Assembly: GCF_000825685.1 (NCBI RefSeq)
Contig: NZ_CCXM01000001.1
Span: 579,827-643,826 of the forward strand
Direction of reading: 5' to 3'
Source: Rickettsia hoogstraalii
Lineage (GTDB): Bacteria > Pseudomonadota > Alphaproteobacteria > Rickettsiales > Rickettsiaceae
DNA: 64,000 nt
A program made the position numbers and the translations under genes. Positions 52,025-63,100 of the stretch are shown one piece after another; position 1 is the first letter of the stretch; every line of letters begins with the position of its first letter. The notes under the pieces are model-generated. The model saw only the letters and a list, made by a program, of their open reading frames with translations, was not told the origin of the DNA and ran no database searches.

Positions 52025-52129
52025 GTCATTGCGAGAAGTTGCGTTAGCAACGACGCGGCAATCTCATAAGATAATATAAAAAAAACTCCTGAGATTGCCA
52101 CGCCGGCATGAATGCCGGCTCGCAATGAC
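52025..52129. repeat. Family A palindromic repeat
   Basis: Starts gtcattgcgagaagttgcg and ends gccggctcgcaatgac. Lies between convergent maf and dksA; could form a hairpin in both transcripts. Confidence 0.88.
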
Positions 52130-52164
52130 AACTTTCAAACCACGCACATAAATTACCTAGCTAC

Positions 52165-52596
52165 TTAATTCCCAGGCTCATCCAAATGACTTCTCTCATA
52201 ATTTTCATGACGCTCTTGAGCTTCAATACATAATGCAGCAATAGGTCGTGCTTCTAATCTTTTTATACCTATTGGGTCGCCTGTTTCTTCACAGTAACCG
52301 TATTCCCCATTTTTAATACGTGATAATGCTTCTTCTATTTTACTCATTAATTTACAATATCTATTTCTACTACGAAGCTCAAAGGCTCTTTCTGTTTCAT
52401 GAGTAGCACAATCATTAAGATCGGATTCTTTTAAATTTTCTTCCTTTAAATGATTTAAAGTCTCTTGAGATTCCTTTAATAAATCCTCTTTCCATCTTAA
52501 AAGTTTTTGTCTAAAATATTCTAGGTGATTAGGACACATATATTCTTCATCTTTAGAAGGTTTATATCCCATAGGTAATTTAGGTGTTTCTAGCAT
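52165..52596 (-). CDS. dksA: RNA polymerase-binding protein DksA
   Basis: 143 residues. Central coiled coil RQKLLRWKEDLLKESQETL and the end IKNGEYGYCEETGDPIGIKRLEARPIAALCIEAQERHE. Only two of the four E. coli zinc cysteines are kept (CEET and CIEA), as in many alphaproteobacteria. It binds the RNA polymerase secondary channel and with ppGpp controls stable RNA transcription. Confidence 0.94.
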   Translation of the reverse strand: MLETPKLPMGYKPSKDEEYMCPNHLEYFRQKLLRWKEDLLKESQETLNHLKEENLKESDLNDCATHETERAFELRSRNRYCKLMSKIEEALSRIKNGEYGYCEETGDPIGIKRLEARPIAALCIEAQERHENYERSHLDEPGN

Positions 52597-52698
52597 ATTA
52601 ATATCTCAATATTAGCTTTAGTATATTATGTTTATAAGGTTTTTAAAATAATATATAACTTAAAATTAACGCAAGAAGATTATGAATATTAATATATT

Positions 52699-53616
52699 TT
52701 ATTTTTTAATTGGATATGCGGTAGTATATACAGCCTCTAAATGCTTTATACTTGTTTTAGTATAGTTTTGTGTAGTAGATAGACTTTTATGACCTAATAG
52801 CTCTTGAATAGAGCGTAAATCTGCACCATGCTCAAGCAAATGTGAAGCAAAACTATGTCTAAATGAATGAGCAGTTAAATGCTGTGGTAAACCATAAAAA
52901 TGCTTTAATTTAATTAATTCACGATTAAATACCGGTGGCTGCAATTTCTTACCCTGCTTTCCTCTAAATATTGGTTCATTATCACCTAGCTTATACGGCA
53001 ATATTTCTAAATATTGGGTAATTAAATTTTTAGCAATCGGTAACCACGGAATTATTCTTTCTTTACTACCTTTACCTATTATTCTTATAAATTCTAGATT
53101 TTGTAGATGAAGTTTCGTAATTGATAATGCTTCCGATATACGTAGACCTGAAGCATATATAAGAACAAGTAGGGCTTTATTTCTAAGTTCTACCCACTTA
53201 ACATTCCCGTATTCTTCAATATGTTCAAGTGATATTACTACATCATCTTCCGATAAAGCTTTTGGTAATAATTTAGTTTTTTTAGGAGATTTTATAGAAA
53301 AAATTATATGACTATTTAATTGTGTTGTTTTCTCTAAAAACCTATAAAAATTTTTTACTGCAGATAAACCACGTGAAATTGAAGAAGTGGTAAAATTATC
53401 ACAGTTACGTTTTGCAAGCCAACTTCGGATTAATCTTATATCTGCGGTTTTAATATGATTTATCGTTACAAGCTCTGAATTATAATAATTCATAAACTCA
53501 AGGAAATGCTTAAGGTCATTATTATAAGAAATTACTGTATGATTAGAGTAATTTCTTTGCAAAACGAGGTATTTTTGCCACTTATCTATTAATTCTTGAA
53601 TTGATGTATCTAACAT
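52699..53616 (-). CDS. xerC: Tyrosine recombinase XerC
   Basis: 305 residues. Catalytic residues are seen as R in [12 protein letters not shown] in [11 protein letters not shown]-x-x-R in [12 protein letters not shown], and the H and nucleophile Tyr in [14 protein letters not shown]. The N-terminal SAM-like domain runs from about residue 10 to 95. It resolves chromosome dimers at dif together with XerD. The XerC versus XerD choice rests on overall resemblance. Confidence 0.9.
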   Translation of the reverse strand: MLDTSIQELIDKWQKYLVLQRNYSNHTVISYNNDLKHFLEFMNYYNSELVTINHIKTADIRLIRSWLAKRNCDNFTTSSISRGLSAVKNFYRFLEKTTQLNSHIIFSIKSPKKTKLLPKALSEDDVVISLEHIEEYGNVKWVELRNKALLVLIYASGLRISEALSITKLHLQNLEFIRIIGKGSKERIIPWLPIAKNLITQYLEILPYKLGDNEPIFRGKQGKKLQPPVFNRELIKLKHFYGLPQHLTAHSFRHSFASHLLEHGADLRSIQELLGHKSLSTTQNYTKTSIKHLEAVYTTAYPIKK

Positions 53617-53770
53617 TTATAAAAACTTAACTATTTTTAATATTATTCTTAATGCTAACAATTATTGACTCATAATTTTATAAATGTTAGCATGAATTGA
53701 GGGTTTATGTTTACATATACGTAACCTATAAAACACAAAAAATTTTTTAAGTAACTGCGTAATTTTCAAC

Positions 53771-53952
53771 GTCATTGCGAGCGGGCATTGTGGTATTTTC
53801 ATCAGAGGAGACGTTGTTGCGTGGACACCACTCCATCATTGCGAGCAGCCATAGGCTGCGCGTGGCAATCTCATGAAATAATACTCCTGAGATTGCTTCG
53901 TCAATTGTTACGCAATTTCCTCGCAATGACGGCTCGGTATCGCCGCAATGAC
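53771..53952. repeat. Nested family A repeats overlapping the pld 3' end
   Basis: An outer family A start (gtcattgcgagcgggcattg) at 53771, then gttgcgtggac, an inner complete A element from about 53836 to 53930 (tcattgcgagcagccatagg ... tcgcaatgac), then the outer end gccgcaatgac at 53952, which meets the last base of the pld stop codon. Confidence 0.75.
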
Positions 53953-54563
53953 TATTTACCCGAATTACTCGCCTTCCTGTTTAACCAATTTTGTAAATAA
54001 GACTCTGCTAATTCCTGATCTTCTATAATAATTACATTTTCAGCATTAAGTTTATCAGCAGCAGCCGTGAAATTAAACGAACCGGTTATTACTTTCTTTT
54101 TATCAATAATTATAACTTTATTATGAGCGATTCCCGGTACTTTATCTATGCCCACATCAATTTTTGCTCGTTGTAATTCATGCAATTTAGAAAATTTTTG
54201 CTTAAGATTACTACGATCAAGCAATATTCTAACTTTTACTCCTCGCATCTGTGCATTAATAAGTGCAGTAGTAATCAGGGCATCACTCATACCATATGCT
54301 TGCATATAAATAGATTCTTCAGCTCTATCTATCTGATTTGCTATAAACTTAGTACAACCGGCAGGAGGAGTAAAACATGTACTAACTTTACTTCTTGAAA
54401 GCTCTGAAATATTGTAATGCTTTATTTTCGGTGCAGATGAAGCTAATGATTTTTGATTTATTAGATTAATAAAATAATCCGGATTCTGTCCATAAATACC
54501 TAAAGCAACTCCTAAGATAAAGGCAATAGATATTTCTATAAATTTATTATTTTTTCTCTTCAT
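53952..54563 (-). CDS. pld: Phospholipase D family protein (rickettsial Pld)
   Basis: 203 residues, one N-terminal membrane/signal segment (FIEISIAFILGVALGIYG) and a single HKD-type motif HNKVIIIDKKKVITGSFNF near residue 145. Proteins with one HKD act as dimers. The rickettsial family has phospholipase activity and helps phagosome escape; length and sequence closely match that family. The adjacent genes (PHA synthase, ubiD, ompA) agree with the rickettsial order I recall. Ends in a family A repeat. Confidence 0.93.
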   Translation of the reverse strand: MKRKNNKFIEISIAFILGVALGIYGQNPDYFINLINQKSLASSAPKIKHYNISELSRSKVSTCFTPPAGCTKFIANQIDRAEESIYMQAYGMSDALITTALINAQMRGVKVRILLDRSNLKQKFSKLHELQRAKIDVGIDKVPGIAHNKVIIIDKKKVITGSFNFTAAADKLNAENVIIIEDQELAESYLQNWLNRKASNSGK

Positions 54564-54606
54564 GATTTATTTATATTTTAGGCGTTGTGTGTATGGCTTG
54601 CAAATC

Positions 54607-54686
54607 GTCATTGCGAGGAAATTGCATAGCAATTGACGAAGCAATCTCATGAGATTGCCACGCAGCCTATGGCTGCTCGCAATGAC
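54607..54686. repeat. Family A palindromic repeat
   Basis: Starts gtcattgcgaggaaattgc and ends ggctgctcgcaatgac; about 80 bp between pld and the PHA synthase remnant. Confidence 0.9.
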
Positions 54687-54700
54687 GATACAACCAACAC

Positions 54701-56460
54701 CTATCTTCTTACATAACTGCCGGGAGCCTCTTCAATAACCTCTAGATTCTGATAATCTAAAGAATCTACTAGCTTATTATCATTATTTTTTATAAGCCAA
54801 TCAAGCCAATAGTTCCACCATGAGCCTTCATATTCCGTAGCTTTCATAAGCCACTCATGACTACTTAAACTTAAGCCATCGTTAAACCGATAATTATATT
54901 TAGCAATCGCAGGAGGATTAACTACACCTGCTACATGCCCTGAATCCGTGAGACAAAAAATCTTATGTCCGTTTAATAATTTTACTCCATCATATATTGA
55001 ACGCCATGGAGCTATATGATCTTCTTTTGCGGCTACGAAAAAAGTGTTGCAATCAACTTTTCCAAGATCTATTTTTGTTCCGAGTACCTCTAAATTATTA
55101 GACTCTTTTAGCAAGTTATTACAATATGTATTTTGTAAATATTCCTCATACATTTTTGCCGGCAAGTTAGTAGAATCCGCATTCCAATATAGCAAATCAA
55201 AAGGCATAGTTTTTTTACCAAGCAAATAATTATTGACAAAAAACGTCCAAATTAGATCATTTGCCCTTAGCAAACTAAAACTATTTGATAAATATTGTCC
55301 GTCAAAATAGCCCTTTAGCTTTATATCTTCTTTAATGTAATTAATCGTAGCTTCATTAAAAAATATTCCAAGCTCACCTGGGTGAGTATAATCAAGCAAA
55401 GTAGTAAAGAAAGTGCTACTGTGAACAGAATCTATTTTTTTTACTTTAAAGTAGGCGATAATTATAGCAAGGAACGTACCACCCATGCAATATCCGACAA
55501 AATCAATTTTTTTAAAACCAAGAGTTCTAACATACTCAAAAGGTGCTAAAATACCGTCTTTTAAGTAATCCTCAAAGCCTTTTTCTGATAGAGAGATATC
55601 AGGGTTAACCCATGAAATAAGAAAAACTTGAAAATTATTTTCTACCAAAAAAGATACTAGAGAATTATGCGGAGATAAATCGAGTTATAATATTTATTTA
55701 TACATGGCGGAATAATAAATATCGGAATCTTATGAACTTTCTCTTTCGGTTCATAGCATATTAATTGCATTAAATCATTTTGAAATATGACTTTTCCTTT
55801 TGTTGCCACAATATTTTTACCGAGTTTAAAGGCGGATTTATCGGTAGTTTTAATATTTAATATATCACCTGAACTTTTTATATCTCTTAAAAAATTTTCT
55901 AATCCCTGTACTAGAGACCGCCGCTTTCTAATGTTTCACGTAAAACTTTTGGATTACAAAAAGCAAAATTTGAAGGTGAAAAAGCATCGATAAAATGTTT
56001 AGTTACAAACTCTAAATGTTGCTTGAGATCATTTGATAGCTCATACTGTTCTATATTCTTCTTAAGCCACTCACTAGATAGTAAATAATATTGTTTAACA
56101 AAGTCAAAATAAGCATTATCCTCCCATGAAGAATCTTTAAATCTTTTTATCTCGATTATCCGGAGAAAATACAGCTTTTGCCGGACTACCGACAAATTTT
56201 GCAAAGCTATTCGTTGTAAGCTCTCTTAATTTATCAATATATTCAATATTAAGCTGACAAAATTTTTCAGGATTTGCCCAAAATTGTTCTACCATTAAAG
56301 AAGCTATAATCCTGTTTTTATCACTATCAATTAGGCTCCTAGGTATCATACTCCCCCTACCTTGCATGAAATGCAAAATAAGCTCTTGATATTTATCGGC
56401 TATTTCTTTGAAATTATTAATTATCGTCTCGTGCAGGATGTTATACATGTTTAGTTCCAA
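54701..56460 (-). pseudogene. phaC: Poly(3-hydroxyalkanoate) synthase, broken
   Basis: Four pieces of one gene. 56460-56137 has the PhaC N-terminal domain (FWANPEKFCQLN); 56204-55911 overlaps and continues (FKDSSWEDNAYFDFVKQYYLL); about 55930-55680 continues with KIPIFIIPPCINKYY; and 55648-54701 (open upstream as DLSPHNSLVSFL) is the catalytic alpha/beta-hydrolase half, with the Cys nucleophile in GYCMGGT, Asp in AAKEDHIAPW and His in DSGHVAGV. Frame breaks lie near 56170, 55920 and 55685. Intact PHA synthase polymerises hydroxybutyryl-CoA; here function is probably lost though the catalytic half remains open. Confidence 0.85.
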
Positions 56461-56494
56461 GATGTTTCTAAAAAATTAACAATTAATATAAATA

Positions 56495-56536
56495 GTAGAC
56501 GAAGTTTAATTTGGAAAAGAGCAAAGCGTTTTATAT
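56495..56536. repeat. Half copy of family D at the ubiD 3' end
   Basis: gtagacgaagtttaatttgg and aaaagagcaaagcgttttat match the left arm of the element at 29175. The ubiD stop codon (56531-56533) lies inside it. Confidence 0.8.
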
Positions 56537-58009
56537 CTTTAAACCATCCCACATACTATCAACCTTGTCGATAACTTCCTGACTCATTTCTATTTTTTTA
56601 CCCCATTTTCTATTTGTCTCAGGGTATATTTTATCGGTTGCATCTATTCCCATTTTACTACCAAGCCCTGAATCAGGTGATGCAAAATCTAAATAATCTA
56701 TAGGGGAATTATCTATAAAGCTCGTATCACGCCTTGGATCGCTTCTTGTTGCTATTGCCCAAATTACTTCTTGCCAATTACGAACATCAATATCATCATC
56801 TACAACTATAATAAACTTACTATACATAAATTGCCGTAAGTACGACCAAATCCCAAGCATTATTCTTTTAGCATGACCGGGATAAGATTTTTTAATCGAT
56901 ACTACCGCAACTCTATATGAACAACCTTCGGGTGGAAGCCAAAAATCTACTATTTCCGGAAATTGCTGCTGCAAGATAGGAATAAAGATTTCATTTAATG
57001 CTTCACCTAAGATTGACGGCTCATCAGGCGGTTTTCCGGTATAGGTACTTAAATATACTGGATTTTTCTTCATCGTTATTGCAGTTACGGTAAAGACCGG
57101 AAACTCCTCAACATCATTATAATATCCGGTATGATCCCCAAAAGGGCCTTCAGGCAAATATTCCTCTAAACTTACATAACCTTCTAGCACTATTTCACTA
57201 TGTGCAGGTACTTTTAAGTCAATAGTTTTGCATTGCACCAGCTCTATTTTTTCATTACCGAGTAAACCTGCAAAATTATACTCTGAGATATTCTCAGGTA
57301 TCGGTGTAACCGCTGCCAAAGTTACCGCTGGATTTGCCCCAATAACAATAGCAGCAGGAAACGGCTCTTTTTTTGCTTCTTTCCAACGTTTATGATGCTC
57401 TGCTCCGCCCCGTAACTTTAACCAACGCATCAATAGCTTATTAGGAGCTATTGTTTGCATCCTATATATACCAAGGTTGTAATTATCTATTTTATCATTA
57501 CTAGGTCCTTTAGTAACTACTATCCCCCAAGTAATTAAAGGCGAAATATCATCAGGCCAACATCTTTGGATCGGCAATATATTGATATTCGGTTTTTCAA
57601 TGACGATTTCATGACAGGCTGCTTTTGATATTGTTTTAGGATACATAGCAAAGATACGCTTAGCAAGAGGTAACATTGATAATGTTTCTTTAAAAGATGC
57701 GGGAGGTTGCGGCTGTTTAAGGAATGCTAGTAAAATGCCAAGCTCTCTTAATTCTTTGGGTGACTTAAGTTTAAGTCCCATACAAATGCGATTTATACTA
57801 GCATAAAGATTAGTGAGGACAGGTATATCGGATTTAGTACCATCTGCTTTTATAACATTTTCAAAAAGTAATGCAGGTCCGCCTTGTGCTAATACTCTTC
57901 TACTGATTTCGGTAACTTCTAAGTCAGTTTTAACCTCAAGAGAAATACGCTTTAACTCACCGTTTTTTTCTAAAAATTTTAAAAACTCCGGTAAATCTTT
58001 AAAGCTCAT
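56531..58009 (-). CDS. ubiD: UbiD-family 3-octaprenyl-4-hydroxybenzoate decarboxylase
   Basis: 492 residues, usual length. Conserved blocks: [16 protein letters not shown] near the start, [19 protein letters not shown] near residue 285 with the catalytic region, and [19 protein letters not shown]. Uses prenylated FMN to decarboxylate an intermediate of ubiquinone synthesis. The last codons and stop are overlapped by a family D half. Confidence 0.95.
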   Translation of the reverse strand: MSFKDLPEFLKFLEKNGELKRISLEVKTDLEVTEISRRVLAQGGPALLFENVIKADGTKSDIPVLTNLYASINRICMGLKLKSPKELRELGILLAFLKQPQPPASFKETLSMLPLAKRIFAMYPKTISKAACHEIVIEKPNINILPIQRCWPDDISPLITWGIVVTKGPSNDKIDNYNLGIYRMQTIAPNKLLMRWLKLRGGAEHHKRWKEAKKEPFPAAIVIGANPAVTLAAVTPIPENISEYNFAGLLGNEKIELVQCKTIDLKVPAHSEIVLEGYVSLEEYLPEGPFGDHTGYYNDVEEFPVFTVTAITMKKNPVYLSTYTGKPPDEPSILGEALNEIFIPILQQQFPEIVDFWLPPEGCSYRVAVVSIKKSYPGHAKRIMLGIWSYLRQFMYSKFIIVVDDDIDVRNWQEVIWAIATRSDPRRDTSFIDNSPIDYLDFASPDSGLGSKMGIDATDKIYPETNRKWGKKIEMSQEVIDKVDSMWDGLKI

Positions 58010-58049
58010 AGTTCTATTTTTTTGTTTATAATGCGGGGCTTATTTTATC

Positions 58050-58168
58050 GTCATTGCGAGCAGGTTTTATTGCGTAGACACCTAATCGTCATTGCGAGCG
58101 ACTGCAAGGAGCGGGCAATCTTAGGATGCTTGACAAGATTGCCACGTCGCTTCGCTCCTCGCAATGAC
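58050..58168. repeat. Nested family A repeats between ubiD and ppiD
   Basis: A truncated outer start at 58050 (gtcattgcgagcaggtttta-ttgcgtagacac) precedes a complete family A at 58088-58168 (gtcattgcgagcgactgcaa ... cctcgcaatgac). Confidence 0.78.
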
Positions 58169-58194
58169 GATACGGGATAACATGCTTAGTTTCC

Positions 58195-59769
58195 CTACTT
58201 ACTAAAATTAGCTTTTACCTGCATATCATTCTGAATAATTGTGTAGTTAATTAGCTCGTCAATTATAGAATTTTTAATATTATATATTATATTTTTTTCT
58301 GAATTGATATGAATATTTTTAGCCGTTAATTCATCGATACTTCTAGATTTAATATGTGCAAAATATACTTCATCACCTACTTGGAATATAGGTGTATTAC
58401 TTCCTATTTTAGTATTAAAAATTGATAATAATATTTCAGGAGTTAGGGTTAGATCATTTTCCATTTCGGATCTAATATAGCTTTTTTTGCTTATTTTTAT
58501 TCCGGTAGCTTTAAGCTCTTTTATATTCTCTTGATCTGAATTATACTCTTTTGCTAAATCCTTGATAATTTTTAAGTTTACATCTGCAATATTCCGCTTT
58601 ATCCAAGCTTTATTTACCTGCTCTTTAATAGCACCAAATTCAGGTATTTTTGCCGGCTGAATCGATTTTAATTCTACCAATATAAGATAGCTTTTATCTT
58701 CTGCTTCTATAGGATAAGATAATTCTCCTTCCGAAAGCTCAAAAATACTATCAACATTTTCGGCAATTATTTTATCTTCAATAAGCTCTGCATAACTTAT
58801 ATAGTTAACGTTTTGTATCGGTAGCTTATATTTTTCGGCAATTTCAACTAAGCTAGAACCGGCTGCCGTCTCATCTTCCAGCTTTTTAGCAAACTCCCTA
58901 TTAAGTATATCGATTTTTTGAGCCTTTAATAAATCATGTAATTGTTTCTGTACTGCTTCAAAACTTTGATCACCGAATTCATCTTTATTTTCATTATAAA
59001 ACTCTAACAACTCATCTTGAGTAACTGAGACTTTTAAATCCTTAATATTAGCTTTAATATAAGAAAAGCTGCGTTTCTCAGGTACTTCAAACGAGGTTTT
59101 ATTATCTTGGTAAAAAACCTTTAATTGCTGGTCGGTAGGGGTAGAGATTTGTAAATCTTTTGGTTTATTTTGTAAATCTATTTGTATTAATTCTACTTCT
59201 CTTTTTTCAGCCATATAATCTACTATATTGTCAGTCATAGCTTTAGGAACATAGAAACTTTCTACAAAAGTACCGACAAAAATATTTTTTAGAGCTTTTT
59301 CTTTGAAGTTTAATAAATATTTTTCTTCATCCATATAAGAATTTCTAAAATAAGTTTTAAAAATTTTTATATCGAAAACACCTTGCTCATTTTTAAAAAC
59401 CGGTGATTCTTTGACTAAAATTTTAACTGTATCATCACTTAGATCTAAGTCGTAATAGCTAACTAAATAATCTAAGACATTATCGTAAACAAGCCTTTTT
59501 AGGATTCGGTTATCAATATTTAACTGTGCTATTTCTTCATCCGTTAAACTTGTTCCCGTTTGCTTACTTATAGCATTAATTTCTAAAGATTTTGCTCTCA
59601 AAAAATCTTCTTGGGAGATATTTTTCACATGAGAAAAAGTAACAATATCACCGCTTCTTCTTCCGTTTAATACATCTTTAATACCAAAGCCGACAAAAGC
59701 AAAAGCTATCATTGCGAATAAAACCCGCATTATAAAACTATCGGCAGTTTTTCTAATATTATCTAACAT
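58195..59769 (-). CDS. PpiD/SurA-like periplasmic chaperone
   Basis: 524 residues. An N-terminal membrane anchor (FIMRVLFAMIAFAFVGFGIKDVL) is followed by a SurA-N-like helical domain (QEDFLRAKSLEINAISKQTG) and a parvulin-like middle (about 240-360). The central region lacks an obvious strong parvulin signature, so prolyl isomerase activity is uncertain. PpiD-type proteins help fold exported outer-membrane proteins at the Sec exit, and the neighbouring ompA is a natural client. The assignment rests on N-terminal anchor and domain layout. Confidence 0.85.
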   Translation of the reverse strand: MLDNIRKTADSFIMRVLFAMIAFAFVGFGIKDVLNGRRSGDIVTFSHVKNISQEDFLRAKSLEINAISKQTGTSLTDEEIAQLNIDNRILKRLVYDNVLDYLVSYYDLDLSDDTVKILVKESPVFKNEQGVFDIKIFKTYFRNSYMDEEKYLLNFKEKALKNIFVGTFVESFYVPKAMTDNIVDYMAEKREVELIQIDLQNKPKDLQISTPTDQQLKVFYQDNKTSFEVPEKRSFSYIKANIKDLKVSVTQDELLEFYNENKDEFGDQSFEAVQKQLHDLLKAQKIDILNREFAKKLEDETAAGSSLVEIAEKYKLPIQNVNYISYAELIEDKIIAENVDSIFELSEGELSYPIEAEDKSYLILVELKSIQPAKIPEFGAIKEQVNKAWIKRNIADVNLKIIKDLAKEYNSDQENIKELKATGIKISKKSYIRSEMENDLTLTPEILLSIFNTKIGSNTPIFQVGDEVYFAHIKSRSIDELTAKNIHINSEKNIIYNIKNSIIDELINYTIIQNDMQVKANFSK

Positions 59770-59791
59770 AATTTTTTATTTAAATTTTATC

Positions 59792-59978
59792 GTCATTGCG
59801 AGCGGGCATTGCCCGCGTGGTTCAATTTCACCTCTGTGTCATCCCGTGGCTTGACCACGGGATCCATAAAAACAATTTGAAATACTAATATTATTAGTAT
59901 TTCAAGCTGGATCCCGCGATCAAGTCGCGGGATGACAGCGGAAAACCGGTCCACGCACCAATACCTGCTCGCAATGAC
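59792..59978. repeat. Family C palindrome nested in a family A element
   Basis: Outer family A: gtcattgcgagcgggcattg at 59792 and ctgctcgcaatgac at 59978. Inside, gtcatcccgtggcttgacca at 59838 begins a family C palindrome that ends cgcgggatgac about 59937. Both elements keep their inverted arms. Confidence 0.8.
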
Positions 59979-60003
59979 AACGCTCAAGACTACATTATAA
60001 AGC

Positions 60004-60040
60004 AAAAAAGCCTATATAGTCAAACTATATAGGCTTTTTT
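60004..60040. terminator. Perfect bidirectional rho-independent terminator
   Basis: aaaaaagcctatatagt caa actatataggctttttt: 17-bp exact arms with A and T runs at the outer ends, so it can terminate on both strands. Placed downstream of ompA (minus strand). Confidence 0.88.
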
Positions 60041-60089
60041 ATTATTTTTGTAGATGTTCGATGTCATTTCTGTATGGTTCAGTTTTCCT

Positions 60090-60175
60090 GTCATTGCGAG
60101 GAAAGGCGAAGCCTTGACGTGGCAATCTCAGGATGTTTGACGAGATTGCCGCGTCGCTTCGCTCCTCGCAATGAC
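60090..60175. repeat. Family A palindromic repeat after ompA
   Basis: Starts gtcattgcgaggaaaggcg and ends cgctcctcgcaatgac; ends 14 bases from the ompA stop. Confidence 0.9.
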
Positions 60176-60189
60176 GAGTATCAAGCTCA

Positions 60190-63100
60190 TTAGAAGTTTA
60201 CACGAACTTTTACACTACCTTGCTGAGCGAAATACTTACTTCCAATATTGGTATCGTAGTTAATACCGTATTCCATCATTTTATGCTTAGCAGTAACACC
60301 AACACCGACATCAAAGCTTGTTTTGCTTTGCTTAAAGCTGTTGGTTGGGAAAGGAGCAGTCATACCTTGTAATCTTGCATCAATCGCCGGAACTTTATTC
60401 TTGAATGCATAATCAACCATTGCATAAAGCTCAGGAGTTAGCACTACTTCACCTACATTGATATTACTTGATACTTTAGCACCGAGTAAACCATCGAAAG
60501 TGTTATAGTTCTTGCCTTTAACTGTAAGGTTTTGGTTAGTAGTACCGGTTTCTTTATAACCCTTATCTTTGATAACCGAATATCTAAGCCCAGCTAGCGG
60601 TGTTAGGTTAATATTTTCAGGCATCATATAGGTATAACCAGCCATTAACTGACCTGTATAGCTTTCAGATTTATACTTACCGCTTGCGGTTTGATAGCCG
60701 ACAGTCTCTAGTGCCGTTGCAATAACACGTCTTGATTTGCTTTTTATCCTATTATCCGAGTAAGATGCTATAGCTTCAACGAAGAGATTTTCATAAGGTA
60801 CATTATATAAACCGTATACGGAATAGATGTTACTCTCTACCTTATTCTTATAGCCCGTCTTATTATTTTTCAGCTTAATATCGGTATCGGTTCTTGTATA
60901 TGCAAGCCCGAGTGCTAAATCATCGTTAACTAAGCCGTCAAAACCTATAGTGCCACCGGTTGTATCAGACTTATAACCGCTTATATTGTTACGCATCTTC
61001 TGCGTTGCATTACCGACAAATGGGCTTATCCACGCACCAAACTTAGCATCTCTGTCCTTATCACCGGCAGCTACGACAGCCGGCTGTATTACATCCATTC
61101 TAGCATTTAGATTAATTAAGCTACTTGAGATATTACTTAGTATAACTTGATTATTAATAGCAGCTATAGTATCGCTAGGTTTTACAACGTCTTGCATGAG
61201 GTGAGTTACAGCATCTGCTTCTTGGATTGGAGTCAGTTTACCCCAGTTACCGAAAACTAAACGTGCATCTGAACCGATTGGTGCTTGCTCCATTAACTCA
61301 AGCGATTTCTTTATGTTTGCAGCATTTGGGATATTTGCAAGCGGTCCGCCCGGTTTGAAGTCGTTATCTATAACTTCTTGAGATACATCTTTCGCAAATA
61401 ACGTTAAAGTTGATTCATCAAAAGTAAAGTTGACAAAGCGGTTGTCATTATTAACGGTTACTTTAACATTACCTGCGGGAGTAGGCTTTAATCCACCTGC
61501 CGCTTCTGCAGATATTACCGTATATTTTGTATCTGGACTTATATTATTAATGTCGAAATTAGTAGCAGTAACAACAAGTGCTAAAGTTGAAACCCCTGAT
61601 AAATCAAGAGTACTACATGATTTAATTAGTATATTACCTCCTGACTTAGCTGCTCCGTCAAAAGTAGTATTTAAGGTTAGCGTATCGGTAAAGCTACCGG
61701 TGCCGGTATATGTTACTTGGCTTGCACCTAAAGTAAGTGTAGTACCGCTACCTGTTATATTACTATTAAAGGCTAGGCTATTACCGAAATTAATAGTAGC
61801 ATTGTTAGCTGCAAAGCTGGTAGCCGTTACATTTTTAGCAAAATTAGTGATAGAAGCTTTAGCTAAAGTAACTGCACCGGTGTTAGTAAATGTATCGGCA
61901 AAACTTGTAGTACCGCCGAGCGTCGCCGCACCTTTCGCATTAACACTGCTTGCAAAGTTTGTTGTGCCTGCCGTTGTTATATCACCAACCGAATTAGCCG
62001 CAGTCCCTACAACACCGCTAACACTACCGCCATTTGTGAAGTTTAACTTCAGAGCCTGACCACCGGTTTTATTTATGCTGCCTGTTAAGTTAAAGTTTGC
62101 AGGTAATGTTAAGAGTGCTGTACCATTACCTTGGATTTCAGTGATGCTAGTATTACCGCCTTGGGTTATGCTTACAGCCCCGGCACCAACTTTTAACATT
62201 GTGAGGCCGTTAACACTACCAAGATTACTTGCACCTAAAGCTATTAACGTACCGGTATTAGTACCGCCGGTATTTTGGACCGCTCCCGCAATATTTACAC
62301 CGTTATTTAATGTTACCGTACCGTTTGTTGCATTAAAATCTAAGAAACCGCCAATATTACCGGTTTGAGTTAACTGAACATTATTATTAATTAATATTAC
62401 ATTCCCCAGAGTAGCCCCAAGCTCTGTCGCACCTGTAGTATCAAGTTCTATATTTGCCGTATTGAAAGTGATACCTGCTGTACCGAAATCTCCTACTCCT
62501 TGAAATTTTATAGCTTGTAATCTATGAACTCTACCGAGTGTAACGCCTCCGGCTATCGTTAATTTTTTCCCTGCGTTTACGGAATTTAAGGTTACTATAC
62601 CCTCATCGTCATTATTAGGGTTTATATCTGCAATTAACGTGATCGTACGGTCATCTGCATTTGAACTATTTTGTAATACTAGCTGAGCATTTGCATGTGC
62701 AAATTCAATATTTGCTGCCGGTACAATCACATCACCGCCGCTTGCATCAACTCTATAAATACCATCGTTTATTTGTATAGCATCAGCATTAACTGCCGTA
62801 TTACTAGTAAAATCTGCATTATTGTTAACAATAACGTTGTGGATACCGCCTAAATTTACATCGTCGGTTATTGTAACCACATCCTTAATTAATAAAGAGT
62901 TAAATTTATCGCCGCCTCTATCACCCATCTTTCTAGCGGTACCTGCTGCATTACTTCCGATATTCAGTCCATTAGCCCCACCGTTAAAGATTAATCCACC
63001 TTCATTGGCACCCGGTGCCGCTAAATCAGCTGCTAATAATACATTTTTTACTCCGACTCCGGTTAAGTTAGAAAGAGCTAAAACAGAACCTGCATTTCCA

